Under the pieces are notes generated by a model. That model had not been told where the DNA came from and made no database searches. It saw only the letters and a list, made by a program, of their open reading frames with translations. From NCBI GenBank assembly GCA_951802195.1, contig OX637623.1:558001-622000 (forward strand): a stretch of 64,000 bases of DNA, read 5' to 3'. The stretch is from Tausonia pullulans (Eukaryota > Basidiomycota > Tremellomycetes > Cystofilobasidiales > Mrakiaceae). A program made the position numbers and the translations under genes. Positions 25,901 to 38,063 of this stretch are shown here, piece after piece (within the stretch, counting starts at the first letter, position 1; the number at the start of each line of letters is the position of its first letter).

Positions 25901-28316
25901 CGTCTTTACTCTTCGTTATGCTATCGTCTCTCTCTGCCTCTGGAGTGCGACTTGCCCCGTTCTCATCTCACACACGGATACACCGACTGGCCCTGACTCT
26001 TCGATCCTGCCTGGCAGTTCCCTCCGTTCACCCTGCGACGTCTTACTTGTTCGTCTGTGCTGCGATTGCGCGCTTCGCCAGCACGCTGACGTTGTCTGAC
26101 CGTCATCTTTCATTAGCTGTTACTCAAATCGTGCTGTGTGGGCGCTCATCATGGCCCAAACAGGGCTTGGTGTTTTTGCTGGAGACCAGGTGTGTTTCGC
26201 GCGTCTTTCGGGACGACCCAGAGCTGAATCTACTATGGCAGATCGCGACTTTTATCAGTCCGTTATCTCGTTTTTCAAGCGTACAAGTTCAACTTGACCT
26301 GACTTACCTGCCCTCTAGCTCGATTCGGAGGAACGCTTGTAGGCCTCGTCCTTGGTGCGTCTTTCCGTGAACTGCTAAGGGATGGCTCCCGGCTAAACTT
26401 CCACGCTTGCTTTCAGGCATGGCTGTTTGGTACATTGGCGCTGGCCTCGGTCGAGGCAACCCCTATGGAGTGGCTGCTGCAAGCGTGCGTTCTCTCGCTC
26501 GCTCTGATTTTCGTCCACCCGGATAACCTATTGATACTCCCGCTTTCGTCTCAGGTTGTCTTCATGACTCCGTGAGTGCGCCTCGGCGGCAAAGTTCAAC
26601 GAGCGTCTCTGACTGAAGCACGACGGTCCTATTTCCTAGATTCTTCTTCGCTCGTATCGTCCTTCCGCCTCAGAAGTTCGCTTTCTGGCTTGTCCGTCTT
26701 CCACCCTCTTCCTTACACCTGGCATGGGACTTCATGGACTGACAAGGCCCCGACCATACGCAGATGGCGGGCGTAACGATCGTCTTCGGTCAGTTCAACG
26801 TGCTACTTTCTCCGCTTGGGGCCAATTTAAACCTTCTCTCCTCTCATTTACAGTTGTTGGGTACAGCTGGATCGATGCCAACCTGCCTCTCACCGGTGTT
26901 AACTCTGGATGGGGAGTCGAGGTTGCCTGGAAGCGCGCACTGCTCGGTGAGGGACGTCTGTTACCCCCCTCATTACCCTCTCTTACTAATGTCCCATTCC
27001 TCTAGTCATCATTGGTTTTACCGCTGCGTTCATCATCATGTGTAAGCCTCTCAAGGGCGCTAACCTCGGAGGAGAGCAAAGACTGACTCCCCCTCTTTCT
27101 TAGGTCTTCCCCGTCCCACATCGGCGCGCGTCATGGTGCGCAAAACGGCGGTCCGCATCACCGAAAACACACTCGCGGTTTTCGCTTCGGAAATCGAGAC
27201 CTTTCTCTTTGAAGAGGCCAGGTTTCGGTCGTCGGAGACGACCAAGGACATCAAGGATAAAGCTGTTGATGCCAAGCTCGCAGAGAAGCGCAAGGCAGCG
27301 AGGATGGCCAAGATCAGTGCTCAGTGGCTCAAGATTGCTGTGCGTCACGATCGCTCCTTCTCTTTGTTTTCTTCGTTTGACACATTGTCTGCGTGCTTTT
27401 GAATATAGGAGACCCTCCAGACAACTCCGGACATCATTGAGATGGCCGTCTTTGAACCTGCCCTCCGGTGAGTGAACAAACTCTCCTCCCCACGTCTGTT
27501 AGCTTACGCATGCTCTGCCTCTCGCAGTGGCAAATGGCCGAAAAAGACGTATGATCGCCTTTTTGACGCCCAATGGCGCCTGGTGATGGCTCTCTCGATT
27601 CTTTCGGGCTCGCTGGCGAAGCTCCCCTCGGAGTGGTGCTCGCTCCTCGTCCACAAGGTCAATCTCCACTTGCATGGCTCTTACTTGGCCCATCTTCAGA
27701 CTGACGTCCCCCCTTTCACAGACGCCCTTCCTCAACCCGAACGCCCTTGCTGACGTCTTTTCGGCCGTCTCGCTCGCTGCGCACTCCCTCTCGGGCTCGC
27801 ACCCTCTCCCAGCCTCGCTTCCCTCCCTCCGAGAACGTCTCATCTACCACGAGCGCCACTCTCATGCCACGACTGCGCCAGCGACATACTCCTCTTCGTC
27901 CCACAGCTCGTCCGCCCCGGAGGAGGACAACAACCAGCCGCTCGACCCTTCGCCGGAGAAGTTCGACGGTGTCTCCTTGGGTCTCAAGAACCTGACGTTC
28001 TCGACGCTGTCGTCGGAGCAGCTTCCCGTGTATGCGACGGCGGGTATCGCACTCGCAGCAGTGTATGTGTGCTTTGAAGAGATTATTCGGGAGACCCGGT
28101 GCGTCCACGTTGCCTCAATCGTCCCTGTGGGCATGCAGGCATCTGACACTGCCTGGACTTCTCAGGTCCCTCGTTGGAAGCTCCTCCAGGTCGCGAGGTT
28201 TCTCCGAGTGGGGCGGCCAGCATCTCCGTCGGGAGGAGGAGGGCTACCGATCCCGTGTCAATCAGGCGAGGGGACCGCCTTCTGCCAAAGGGGGTCAACG
28301 CCCGAAGGAGGATTAA
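22901..28316 (+). CDS. Fungal ArAE/FUSC-type multi-pass membrane protein (putative transporter, Bre4-like)
   Basis: A many-exon gene beginning MSAEGKPVNSKK. The first exon (22901-23149) ends in a transmembrane helix (CLVVFLACEVLFLV). An 8-nt micro-exon (23258-23265) and an exon from 23371 restore GQAGFFAALVSIM. Further hydrophobic segments follow (VGLFLLVASTLAMGM, AVYGAFFFVGCLFFGL, SYLAIAIVAIILIF). A long soluble middle holds SFGRFGPGDMKKI, and a second membrane block contains GGTLVGLVLGMAVWYIG and WKRALLVIIGFTAAFI. The tail carries LDTEVFAAR-type and QWRLVMALSILSGSLAKL segments and ends at 28316 after RSLVGSSSRSRG. Two membrane blocks around soluble regions match the Pfam ArAE_2_N/DUF2421 family of fungal FUSC-like exporters, including the brefeldin-sensitivity protein Bre4. 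Substrate is unknown. Several internal exon borders (for example 25.3-26.8 kb) are approximate. Confidence 0.85.
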
Positions 28317-28796
28317 GGGGAGGAGAAACAGGGAGAGAACAAAGAGAAAGAGGAGAAAGAGGGGGAGGAGAAGAAGGAGGGGAAGGAGAATCTGCCAGTC
28401 TCTATCTGTAAATAGCAAATCGACTCTCGTTTGTGTCTAGCTTAATCGGATGCGCTCTTGCTTGGCGGCTGGTTTGGGCGAGATACGAGATCGACAGTCC
28501 AAGGCCCCAGCCGGCGAGAGAACAACGCTCCGCGTCGGGCCGTCCGTCCGTCCTCGTTCTTCATCCGCGGCCGTCTACCGCCTTCTCTCTCGACCACCAG
28601 CACCTCGGTCCTCGTCTCTTTCTCATCTAGCGACCACGCTTCCATTTTCGATGGTTCGAGGCCGCCCAAGATGAGCAGCTGCCGTCTGCCCGAAGGGCCG
28701 CTGGGACGTCTCCTGCACACGCGGGGGGAACTAATAGGAGTAGACTAGCTAGGGATGGAAAGAAATCGGGAAGAGAGGGCGCGCGCGCATGATCGT
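28317..28796. other. Convergent 3' intergenic region
   Basis: A 480-bp space between converging genes, with a GA-rich tract at 28310-28390 that is presumably 3' UTR. No gene is seen. Confidence 0.4.
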
Positions 28797-31700
28797 CTAG
28801 TCCTCGTCGCTGTCGTTATTTCGGCCATAGCCCGAATAAGGCTAGAGGAGAACCATTTCGTCAGAATCTCGTGTCTTCTCGACCGGCCGCAGGGGAGCGC
28901 ACCTTGAAAAGCGCCATGATGTCCTCGAGGCCTAGCTTGTTGCCCGTCTTGAACTTGTCGCCGGAAAGGGCGGCAGCCGCGAGTTCGCGCTTCTTCTCTT
29001 GAAGCTAGTGGATTAATGGGAGATGGGTGAGCCTGGGGGCCCAGTCACACAGCGTCGAGAGAGGGAGCGAACCTGGAGGATACGGTCCTCGACGGTCTCT
29101 GGGATCGCGAGCTTGTAGATCTCGACGTTGCGGGTCTGGCCGAGACTATGGGGGAGACGGGTTAAGGTGAGTCAGTTCAGGCGGGCAGAAATGAGCGAAG
29201 ACATACCGGTGAGCACGGTCGAAGGCTTGGTCTGTAGGCAGGGACAATGTAAGCCAGGAAAAGCAAGGGAGGGAGATGCTGAGCGCGCCTTCCAGAGCCG
29301 GGTTCCACCAGAGGTCGACAAGGATGACATGATTGGCTGCTCGGGCGCGTAGTCAGGTTAGCGATGGGCGTCGTATGAGAGACAATAAGGCAGACGGACC
29401 ACAGGTGAGGTTGAGCCCAGTGCTTCCGGCTTTGAAGGAAATGAGGATGACTCGCGTCTCCGGGTCGTTCTTAATGGCGTCGAGGGAGACCTGGCGCTTG
29501 GCGTCGACCATGGAGCCATCATCTACGTGGAAGAGCGTCAGCGTCAGTAGCCACATATTCTTATGATACATCAATAGAGAGCACCTACATCGCACAAACT
29601 TGTGGCCATCCTTGCGGAGGAACGGCTCAATAACATCGAGCATCGACGTGAACTGGGAGAAGACTGCAGAGTCCTGGATCAGCAGCGTCCTGGCGTCCAG
29701 TGCTTCTAGCAAGCGAACCAACGTACTGATTGTCTTTTCAACGCCTTTGCACTTGGTCTGAATTTTGCTCAGGATCTTGAGGATCTCGCGGATCTTGGCG
29801 CTGCTCGGGGCCGAACCGCCCTCCTCGACCTCGGCGCTCATCCTCCTCGCCCGCCGAGAGACTTTCTCGCACTCTGTTGAGCAAAAGTCGCCACTGTACG
29901 ACTTCACCTCCCCGTCGTCCGAGGTCGAGCTTGGGAGAGCAGCGGAGCAGATGGTGCATTTGGGGACGGCCTTGGCGACACCGAGATCGCCAAAGAGGTC
30001 GGCGAGTTCATCGGCGATGTCCTTGTCCTCCTTTGCAGCGGATGGAGGCGGCGGAGCGGACAGGGCATCCGGGTCCGAGGTGAAGGACTTAGAGACGAGC
30101 GTGGGGTGATCGCAAGCTTGGCGGAGACGCAGCAGCATCGTCAAGATGGAGGTCTGGAGATCGAATCATCAGCGAGCCATTTCTTTGCGAGGCGCCTGAG
30201 TCCGACATACATAGTTGCTCATAACAGTTCCGGCCTTCATAAACTGCAGGAAGTTGAGTGAGGTACGTCAATACATAGCCTAATCGCCACGTCTCCGTCT
30301 CGCTCGCATACCTTGGACATGGTGAGTGCGGTCCGCTCGGCGAGAGCCCTGTAGAACGTGCGCTCGTCGTGGTCGAACGTGCAATTGACGACGGTCACTG
30401 TCCGTTCAGGCAGGTTGAGAATTCGCTTGCCGTTGAGCTCGGCTGTCTTGAGGCGACGGAGCATGATGGCCTTGAGGATGACCTGGATGGACACACAATG
30501 TAAGCGAGGTGGCAAAAAAAAAACAGGACGGTGGTGGGCTCCTCACCTGCAGCTTCTTCATGGCATACTTCGTCCGGCCAGCCTTGACGGGTTTGGAAAT
30601 CTGCTCCCGGAAGGTGTCCCAATCGTCGAGCGGTCGACACCGAAGGAAGGCGAAGAGGGAGAATAGCTCATCGACGTTGTTCTGCAGGGAGGGGTGACAT
30701 GAGTGAGACTCCGGAATGGGACAGCTGGGAGGGCGCTCACCTGGATTGGAGTACTTCAGGGGGGCAGAACAGAAGATCAGCTTCTCCGACGAGCGATGTC
30801 CAAGCGAGATTGCTTACCCAGTCAAGCACCAACGGAACTTGCCCGGCAAGTCTATGCACGCCTTCGCCGCCTTTGTCGTCCGATTCTTGATGTTCTGTGC
30901 CTCATCTATGGATGATCCGAGCTGATAAGCTTTGTGCATTTGGAATTCAGCACAGACACGGGCGCACCGAGGACAATGCGATGCCACTTGACGCCAAAGA
31001 GCGCGCAGAACGACTTGCCCGCAGCCTTCTTCTTCGTCGGCGCGGGCTTCTTTGTACCCTTCTTGTCGGGCTTGCCGAGACTCGAACCGAAGGAGTTCTC
31101 CTCCGAGTCCGAGTTGCCCGAGTCGACTTCCTTGGCCTTAGAGGCAAGGTAGGTGGCGTGCTCAGAGGCAACGACTTGATATGTGGTAATCTGGGAGAAG
31201 CAAAATAAGGGATAAGGGCTGGTAGGCAGGCAGCAGGACGGATGATGGGAGGGAACTGACGACAACGTCAAACTTCTCGAGGGCTCGAGCATCTGGAAGG
31301 TAAGAATGTTAGAATGTCTCGTAGCAAGGCGGTCGATCTGCACTGCGCACCCTCGAGTCGGCTGGGGCCATGATGGGTTGTGACCTTAAGAAGACCCTTA
31401 ACGGTCTTCTTCTTGACCTCGTCTTTCCACTGCTCCATGACGGCCCTGATGAATTGAACACCATATCAGCTGGAACTTTCTTTGTCTCAGATGTTGCGCC
31501 CATACTCACAAAGGGCAAACAACGCTGAAAGTGCGCGCTGATCAGCTCAAGTACAAAACGTGGAACGAAGCTGTACGCACAGAGTTCCCCCCTTGTAGCC
31601 AGCCTTGCGGTGTGCAGCCGTTGGCCGCCCCTGCAAGATAGTCGCCAGCGTCTGGACGGTCTTACCGAGACCCATGTCCTGATGAACGAAAGTGGGCGTC

Positions 31701-32675
31701 CGCCGGTCTCAGCCCTACTCAGTGTTGCAGGGGATCTCTGAACTAACTCGCTTCCGACTCACATCCGCCAAGATACCGCATGACTTCCGACCCGTCTCCC
31801 TCGTCTTCATCCAGGCGACTCCCTGGACTTGGTGAGGCATGAGAACGATGTTTTCCCTGAAGCCCGCGACCGTCGCGTCGTTCTCCTGCAAGTCGCGCGC
31901 GTCGAGACCCGTCAGTCGTCGTCCTCTACCTTGCGAAGCCTCCCATCTGAAGGGTGGACTCACATCGAACGCTGTATCTTGACCTAACGCCCCCTCAAGC
32001 AACTCCCGCATGTGCTTATCGGCATCCCCGGCAATCTCCCGGTCCTCGCTCGTCATCGGGACAGCCTCGACGTCGAAGTCCTCGCCTTCGTCGGGACTGT
32101 GCGACCTGGTTGCCGCTGCTGACCCGGAGCGAGGCTTTGAGGTGCTGAAATTTGAGTCTCCTCCAGAGCGGGAGGATGGTGCAAATAGATTACTGGAAAT
32201 GAAGGCCGGCTTGGAGTTGGGAACGTAGCCCCAGGGTTGGTTGACGGTGGGGCGCGGGAGAGGAGCGCCCGCCGAAGAGGAAGAGTGCCCAGAACGCGCG
32301 AAGGTGTTGAAAGCCGAAGGGGAGTAGAGGTCCCGGGTGACTGCTGAGGGGTTGTACGCAAAATGGGAGGTGGAGGAGGAGCTGGTTGAGGAGCTGGAGC
32401 TTGTGGGAACACGCGTCGACACTGGCTTGGAGCTCGTCGACGGTCTCGAAAGAGGTAGCGGAACAATCTCGTCGTCCGAGTCCGAGTCAACGCTGTAGAC
32501 GACTGGGGAGGGACGATGGGAGACCGCTGCCGCTGCCGCCTGCTGGGGTCTGTTGACGGGAACTGGGTCGAGGTTGAGGAGCTTCTTGCTGTACGGGCGA
32601 GAGCAGCGAAGGCAGGTCAGTCAGGATGCCTCTCATATAGAGTCGAATGGCCATGACTGACTACTGCTCGGCCAT
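28797..32675 (-). CDS. SNF2-family ATPase/helicase (Rad5/Rad16/Uls1-like group)
   Basis: A many-exon gene that starts MAE at 32675 (the second exon begins KKLLNLDPVPV) and ends SGYGRNNDSDED at 28797. The first 200 residues are Ser-rich. The helicase core opens with VLMPHQVQGVAWM, then GILAD joined to DMGLGKT (motif I) and VLDEAQNIKNR (motif II, DEAQ). After the LTGTPIQNN and RLKTAELNGKR regions comes a Cys-containing insertion (CTIC and FCSTEC, about 29.83-29.97 kb). The second lobe has AVFSQFTSMLDVI, STGLNLT and DRAHRLGQT (motif VI). SNF2 ATPases translocate on duplex DNA and remodel chromatin or displace proteins. The position of the Cys insertion between lobes matches the Rad5/Rad16/Uls1 group, which there carries a RING finger, but the motif here is not a full C3HC4 RING. 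The exact subfamily is unresolved. Confidence 0.88.
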
Positions 32676-33033
32676 GATGCGCGAGGCTTGACGGTGGGGA
32701 AGTTGATGGATGAGTCGCCTCGGGCGTGATGATGCTGGCGGTTGAGTGAAAGGGGCACGACGCGTCGGCGGAAAAGAAGTCAAGCTGGAACGCTCAACGG
32801 CGTCGTCCACGTTTCTCCGCTGCCTTGGCCACGTCGCGCTCTCTCTCTAGTAGAGAGTACTTAATTCGGCGGCAAATAAGGAGTAGGTCTTGAATCGAGG
32901 TGTAGTATTACATCAAAAGCTAAGAAGGACGTGTGCGAGCGTGCGAAGAGAGGGCTTATTATGGCGAAGGGAGGGATAACGAGAGAGCGTATTATCGAAG
33001 AGGGGAAGTAGGAAGAGATCTAAGAGAAAGAGA
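32676..33033. other. Intergenic, RING gene 3' to SNF2 gene 5'
   Basis: A 358-bp tandem spacer on the minus strand. It includes a slightly AT-richer section (about 32850-32930) likely to hold the SNF2 promoter and RING 3' UTR. No specific site is recognised. Confidence 0.4.
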
Positions 33034-36000
33034 TCATGCTTGAGGTGTTGGCACGGGGGCTGTCTCAGCGGCCGCCTCGCGGTCGGCGGCGACCTCGACA
33101 CCCTGGAAGAGCGCTGTCGTCAGCATTTTCCAAAGGCCGCAGGGACAGGAGAATACGACAGACCTTGGCGCGACAGGCGGGGCATGCGTTTCGGCCGACT
33201 TCGAGCCATCGATCGATGCACTCAAGATGGTAGACGTGCTCTGTGGGAGGAACCGAGGTCAACATCAATCCTTCCCAGCGCCAAGCGATCATACTCACTG
33301 CAACCCAGCAGCCTCAGCTTCTCATCGTCCTCATAGTCCCCCAAGCAGATCACACATCGGTCCGCCGAGTTCCCGAGCACCTCCCCCCTCCCCAGCGCTG
33401 CCTTTAGCTCCGACCCAGCAAAAGTCGGCAGAGACGACTGTTTGATCTCCTCGCTCGTCGCTGTCGGAGGCTTGGCTTGCCCAAGGAGAGCAGCAAGAGC
33501 CCAGAGGTCCTCGTGGTCAAGCTCGCCTGTGAAAAGCCCTGGGGCAGCGAGAATTGGGTGATCGGCCCTGTAGAGACCGCCGACGACCCAGAGAACGAAA
33601 GAGCTTGTACCGTTGGCACTGGGGCCACCAGCTCCAGTGTCGTCATCGGTCTCATTGTCGTCGGCGGATGCGTCCACGGGGGTGGGAGGCGCGTTGCTGC
33701 GGCGGTTCCGGATGTTCTGGAGGACGCGCCGCACGCGGTCGGAGAGAAGGTCGGCTGCTGACGAGGGATCTGCCATATCAACGTCGCCCCCCCGTTCTGG
33801 TTGCTGGGGGTCGGGGACAGGGGAGGAAGACGACCCGTTGGAGGAGCGGCGATTGGCGGAATTGCCTAGGCCAGCGGCGGGAGATGGGCGTGGCGTCACG
33901 GTGACGGAACGGACGCCGACTGTGAAAAGGAGAATATGGATTAACAACGATCTCTGTGACCGACAAAATATACACGTACCCATGATCATTGGCGTGACTT
34001 GCTGGGACAAAGATGCAGCAGCATCGGTCCCAGACCGGGACATAGAGGAGGACGCTGCAGCGGAAGACGAGGAAGGCCTATCGAAGCCCTGAACGGCCGC
34101 GTCCGCCTGCGAAGCGGTAGCCGACGCGGGCCCAGAGGCAGCAGCATCCTCTGATGACGACCGATGACTGGGAGCAGCAAGTGTGCCAGCGGCGTCTCTC
34201 GGCGGGAAGCGATAGATCCGCATCCAGTTTAGCCTCCGCGGCTCGGCTGGAGAGGCGACGTCAGCAGATGAGCTCGGTCCAGCTGAAGTAGCGCCCGCCG
34301 CAGGACGAGAAGTTGCCGCAGGAGTGGCAGCAGTGCTCGCCTCCGTCATCTCCTGGTCCTCGAGGGGGAGAAGAACACTCTCCACCGCCTCGGGCGAGCC
34401 AGGGGCCGTGACCATCGGCTGCTCCAACTCGGTCTCATCAGTTGGCGTCGCCTCCTCCTCCGGAGCGAGCCCGTTGTGCTCTCGGAGCGCGCGCACAAGG
34501 TCCACCCTGAGGTCCGCTAGGAACGCCTGAAAGCTCCCAGGTTCGGGCTCCGCCTCGTTTTCCTCATCCTCGCCACCAGCACCCTCACTCAGGTGCTGCT
34601 GCAAAACAGGCAGGTTCTCGTCTGGCTGCCGAGCGCCGGACGCTGAAGCATTACCACTGCCACCGGCACGACGAGCGAGGGCACTGGCCATGTACGATCG
34701 AAGGACCTCTTCGATGCCCGCCTCAGCGGAGCCACGGGCAGGCGAGTCGTCCTCGAGAGGGGAGGCAGCTGCAGGGCGAGACGTCCGACGAGCGAGACGT
34801 TCCCGGATGGAGGCGAGGGGCGAGGCGGTGGTGACGGCTTGGTGGGCGACGGTCGCTGGAACCGACGGGCCAGGAGGGGAGAGAAGGGAGGAGGCCGTCG
34901 CTGCCGTAGCAACTGCAAGCAAGTCCCCAAGCATAAGAGCCTGCGCCTCGTGTGAGAGATTCCCGTCGTCTTCCTCCGGACTTTCGTCACCCACCACGGG
35001 AGAGTGACTGTCCATCGCGCTGCCGAGACTCCGCGAAAGAGTGCGACCCGAGCGGGAGGAGCTACGAGCAGTGCCGGAGGGGAGTGTCGCCGAGCGAGGG
35101 TTGGTAGTCTGGACAAGGCCCTGGACGATGAGCGAGGTGCCGCTCGGGATACCTCGAGACGCGGGAACCGGGGGTTGTCGATGCGCGCGGACAGGCTCGG
35201 TCTGAGCGGCTGTCGCCATGCCAGCTCCCTCACCACCCGTGGCAGCGAGCAACCCAGAAAAAAGGCGCTCGCCCAGCCCGCGTCGTTCTGTGTGCGATGG
35301 CGGTGGTGGCAATCGCTGAGGAGATGGTGGAACAGCAGGAAGAGCAGCTGGCTCGGGAGCGGGGGTGGATGGATTGATGAACGCGGCTGTCGGGATAGAT
35401 GCGGATGTGGGCTCTTCCAACGACATTTGGGAGATGAGCGAGTAGGCTCGCGACCGTGGGGACCGGAGGGGGTCTATGTCGTCGACATTGGCAGCAGGCG
35501 TTGGCGGGTCCGAGGGCGGAAGGGTGATATCGGTGTTCAGACTTGATGGGCTGGCCGTGGCGGATGGAAGGGTCTGCCTGTACGTAGAGGGACCCGGCTC
35601 TAATGGGGTGGACGATGACGAGGGTCCCTGTGAGTGTGCGGCCGTCTCGTTCAGCTCGTCGTGGCGAGGCCTCCGCGACCGTCCGAGGCCGAGAAGATCG
35701 CTCATCCTACGACGTCTTTTGCGTCCAACGCTACCAGCCGTTTCTTCTCCCTCTGCAGGAGGTGCTGGAGCAGGCCCACGCTCCCTCACCGTCGTCGCTC
35801 GGCTGCGGAGTGTGGCGGCTAGCCGGGAAGACGTGCTCGTGGAGGCTGTGGTTTGCGTCGACGCGGTCGAAATGGCTGATGCGGAGGAGGACGAGGTAGG
35901 AAAGCGGGTTCGATGAGCATGGGGCAACGTCGATAGTCCTGGTGACTGAGATGCTGGTGGATCGACGTCCATCGTCGACGTCGACGACATTGAGCGAGGG

Positions 36001-36062
36001 CGCGGTCGACCGTCAGCCTGCGTGGGTGGAGTAATGGTGGGGCGGGAGGTTGAGTTTCCCAT
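33034..36062 (-). CDS. RING-H2 finger protein with putative N-myristoylation site (E3 ubiquitin ligase candidate)
   Basis: Four exons (36062-33980, 33919-33299, 33240-33164, 33102-33034) give about 949 residues. The start MGNSTSR fits the N-myristoylation consensus (Gly2, Ser/Thr at 6); an ATG at 36233 in the open frame is rejected because an acceptor (TTATGCAG, about 36083) sits just before 36062. Most of the chain is Ser/Pro/Ala-rich and probably disordered. The C-terminus has a conserved-looking block (SFVLWVVGGLYRADHPIL) and then a RING-H2: CVICLGDYEDDEKLRLLGC, KHVYHLECIDRWL and CPACRAK, with the Cys and His ligands in canonical order. RING-H2 domains recruit E2 enzymes. Membrane attachment through the lipid is inference. 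The first intron (33979-33920) is 60 nt with no in-frame stop, so retention would still be translatable. Confidence 0.85.
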
Positions 36063-37238
36063 GATGCTTGTGTGACTAGCTGCATAATAAGGACGCGAGT
36101 CAGTTCCAGCTGACGGGCCGGCCAACAGTCTGCTCAGTGTAAAGCGGCGGTAGCACACACGGTCCGTCCGCCCATAGGCCTCCGACAGTAGTCGTCGAAG
36201 ACGAAAGCTTAGGCGCTCAGAGCGAGCGTCCAACGGAGTAAAGGACTACTCCTCCATTCTCTACATTGAAAGGCCTCTCGAGAGGAGTTTCTGGGCGACA
36301 AATGTGCCCACCGCCAATGCAGACGGCTCGGTGGTCTCCGAACGGCCGGGTGTACGTCCGACGAGTGACCAAGCAGCAGGGCGCGGTTGGGACGCACACC
36401 AGTTCGACGAAACGATGAGGGACTCACAGAGGAGGAGAGGCCAAGGAGCTGGGCGATCCCGTCAGATGGGCAAGGTATAGAGCTAGGGCGGGCGACCGTG
36501 GCAAGTCGAGGTGGCACAGGAAAGGCGGAGGGGGCTTGGTAGATAGAGGCGGAGGGCGGAGGCTGAGTGGGTGTGGCTGACGGTGACGGGTGGCCCTGCG
36601 AGAAGCGCTCCCTTGAGCTGGATGTTGCACTAGTGCAGAGACAGAGCTAATCGTATCTGCTAGAGAGCTGAAAGAAGTAAGGCAGGCGCCAGCGAGGATC
36701 GCGATCAGCCTCCTCCACCGGGGCCAGGCGTATCAGGAGGGAAGGCCCGGGAGCGGGACACTCACCGAGATGGAGATGGGACGGCGCCGAAGAAGGGATG
36801 TCTCCAGGACTGGCAGTGGACTCTGTCCGGGGAGGCTTTGCAAGAAGAGAGTGGGCAAGAGGGTAAGGGTTGGGTGTGTTGCTGGTTGTCTGAGGAGAGG
36901 TCGAGGACGAGGCCAGCGGCCCCGCCTTGCCGATCCACGCGTCAGAGCACGAATCGCTCGTTCGCCGTGGTTCGGCGTAGCAATTGTGCGACAATTCACC
37001 AATCTCACCTTATCACAAACATCACTCCCCTTCCAATCTTCTATACTTGTAGACAGTATGGATGCTGGAAACTCATTCTACAGCGGGTCGTCAAGTGCGC
37101 TTGGACCGATTGAACGGGCCGATTTCCCTCTGATGACTCGTCGGCAACTTCCTCTCTAGCGGCCACCACCTTCTCCTAGTTCTTTCCCCGTATCCTTCTC
37201 TCTTTCTCGTCCAGTACGCCTCGATCCTTCCCTCTGCC
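36063..37238. promoter_or_regulatory. Divergent region RING gene / GNAT gene
   Basis: About 1.2 kb between outward-facing starts. The RING gene probably has a spliced leader here (acceptor near 36083). Minus-strand open frames in this region lack domain support. No other feature is recognised. Confidence 0.4.
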
Positions 37239-38063
37239 ATGACTCCTGAGCCCTTCGCCATTCGCCCCGCGACTGAGGAGGACGTCGTGCGTCAACTTCG
37301 CCTGTCTCTTGCTTTCGCCTTTGGCCGAATCCCCTGACGTGTCCACTTCTTGTTCGTTTAGCCTGCTATCCTTGGTCTCATCCGAGAGCTGGTGCGTATC
37401 CGCAATCGATCCCGATCTCTGGAGGGCGCAGTACTGAAAGTTCTTCGATTTGCCCGATGCGCCGCGTCCGATGATGCATGCACCCATCTCTTTGTTCGGT
37501 CTGGCAGGCCGAGTATGAGAAAAGCCTAGAATCTGCTAAGGCCACCCCAGAGCAGATGCAAAAGTACCTCTTCCCTCCTCCTCCCCAAGAGCCGTATGCG
37601 CGATGTCTCCTCGCTGAGCTCCCGAGTGGCGGAGGTGTCATTGGCATGGCTCTCGTAAGTGTCGCGCGCCGATCCTCAATCCTGTAAGCATCGCCTGATG
37701 TCCTGTTTGCCTCAGTACTTCTTCAACTTCTCCACCTGGACGGGCAAGCCTGGCCTTTACCTTGAGGATCTCTACGTCCAGGCGTCCCAGCGGAACCTCG
37801 GTGCGGGCAAGGCTCTCTTCCGGGCGCTCGCCCGGATCGCCCTCGAGCGCGGTTGTGGTCGGATGGACTGGAGTGTCCTCGACGTGGGTCTTCCTCAATT
37901 GCCTCCTGGTAGATCGCGTATCGCTGACCCCAATCATCTCCAGTGGAACCAGCCGTCGATTGATTTTTACGAGAAAAAAGTCGGTGCCATGATTATGCCG
38001 GAGTGGCAATCGGTCCGACTTGAGGGCACTGAGGCGCTTGAGGGGCTTGCAAAGCTGGCTTAA
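37239..38063 (+). CDS. GNAT-family N-acetyltransferase (SSAT/thialysine acetyltransferase-like)
   Basis: Five exons (37239-37286, 37362-37391, 37508-37654, 37716-37883, 37944-38063) encode 170 residues. The fold is complete: FAIRPATEEDV at the N-terminus, AILGLIRELAEYEK, YFFNFSTWTGKPGLYLEDLYV (strand 4), the acetyl-CoA loop QRNLGAGKALFRALA and the C-terminal DWNQPSIDFYEKKVGA. The YFNFSTWxGxxGLYLEDLYV pattern is characteristic of the SSAT-like branch (spermidine/spermine N1-acetyltransferase and thialysine N-epsilon-acetyltransferase). The enzyme should transfer acetyl groups from acetyl-CoA to a small amine; which amine cannot be told. It converges with the ETF-beta gene. Confidence 0.93.

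Noticed and set aside
36063-36233. N-terminal extension of the RING protein from an ATG at 36233
   Set aside because: A splice acceptor lies between it and MGNSTSR, and the extension is Arg-rich without pattern.
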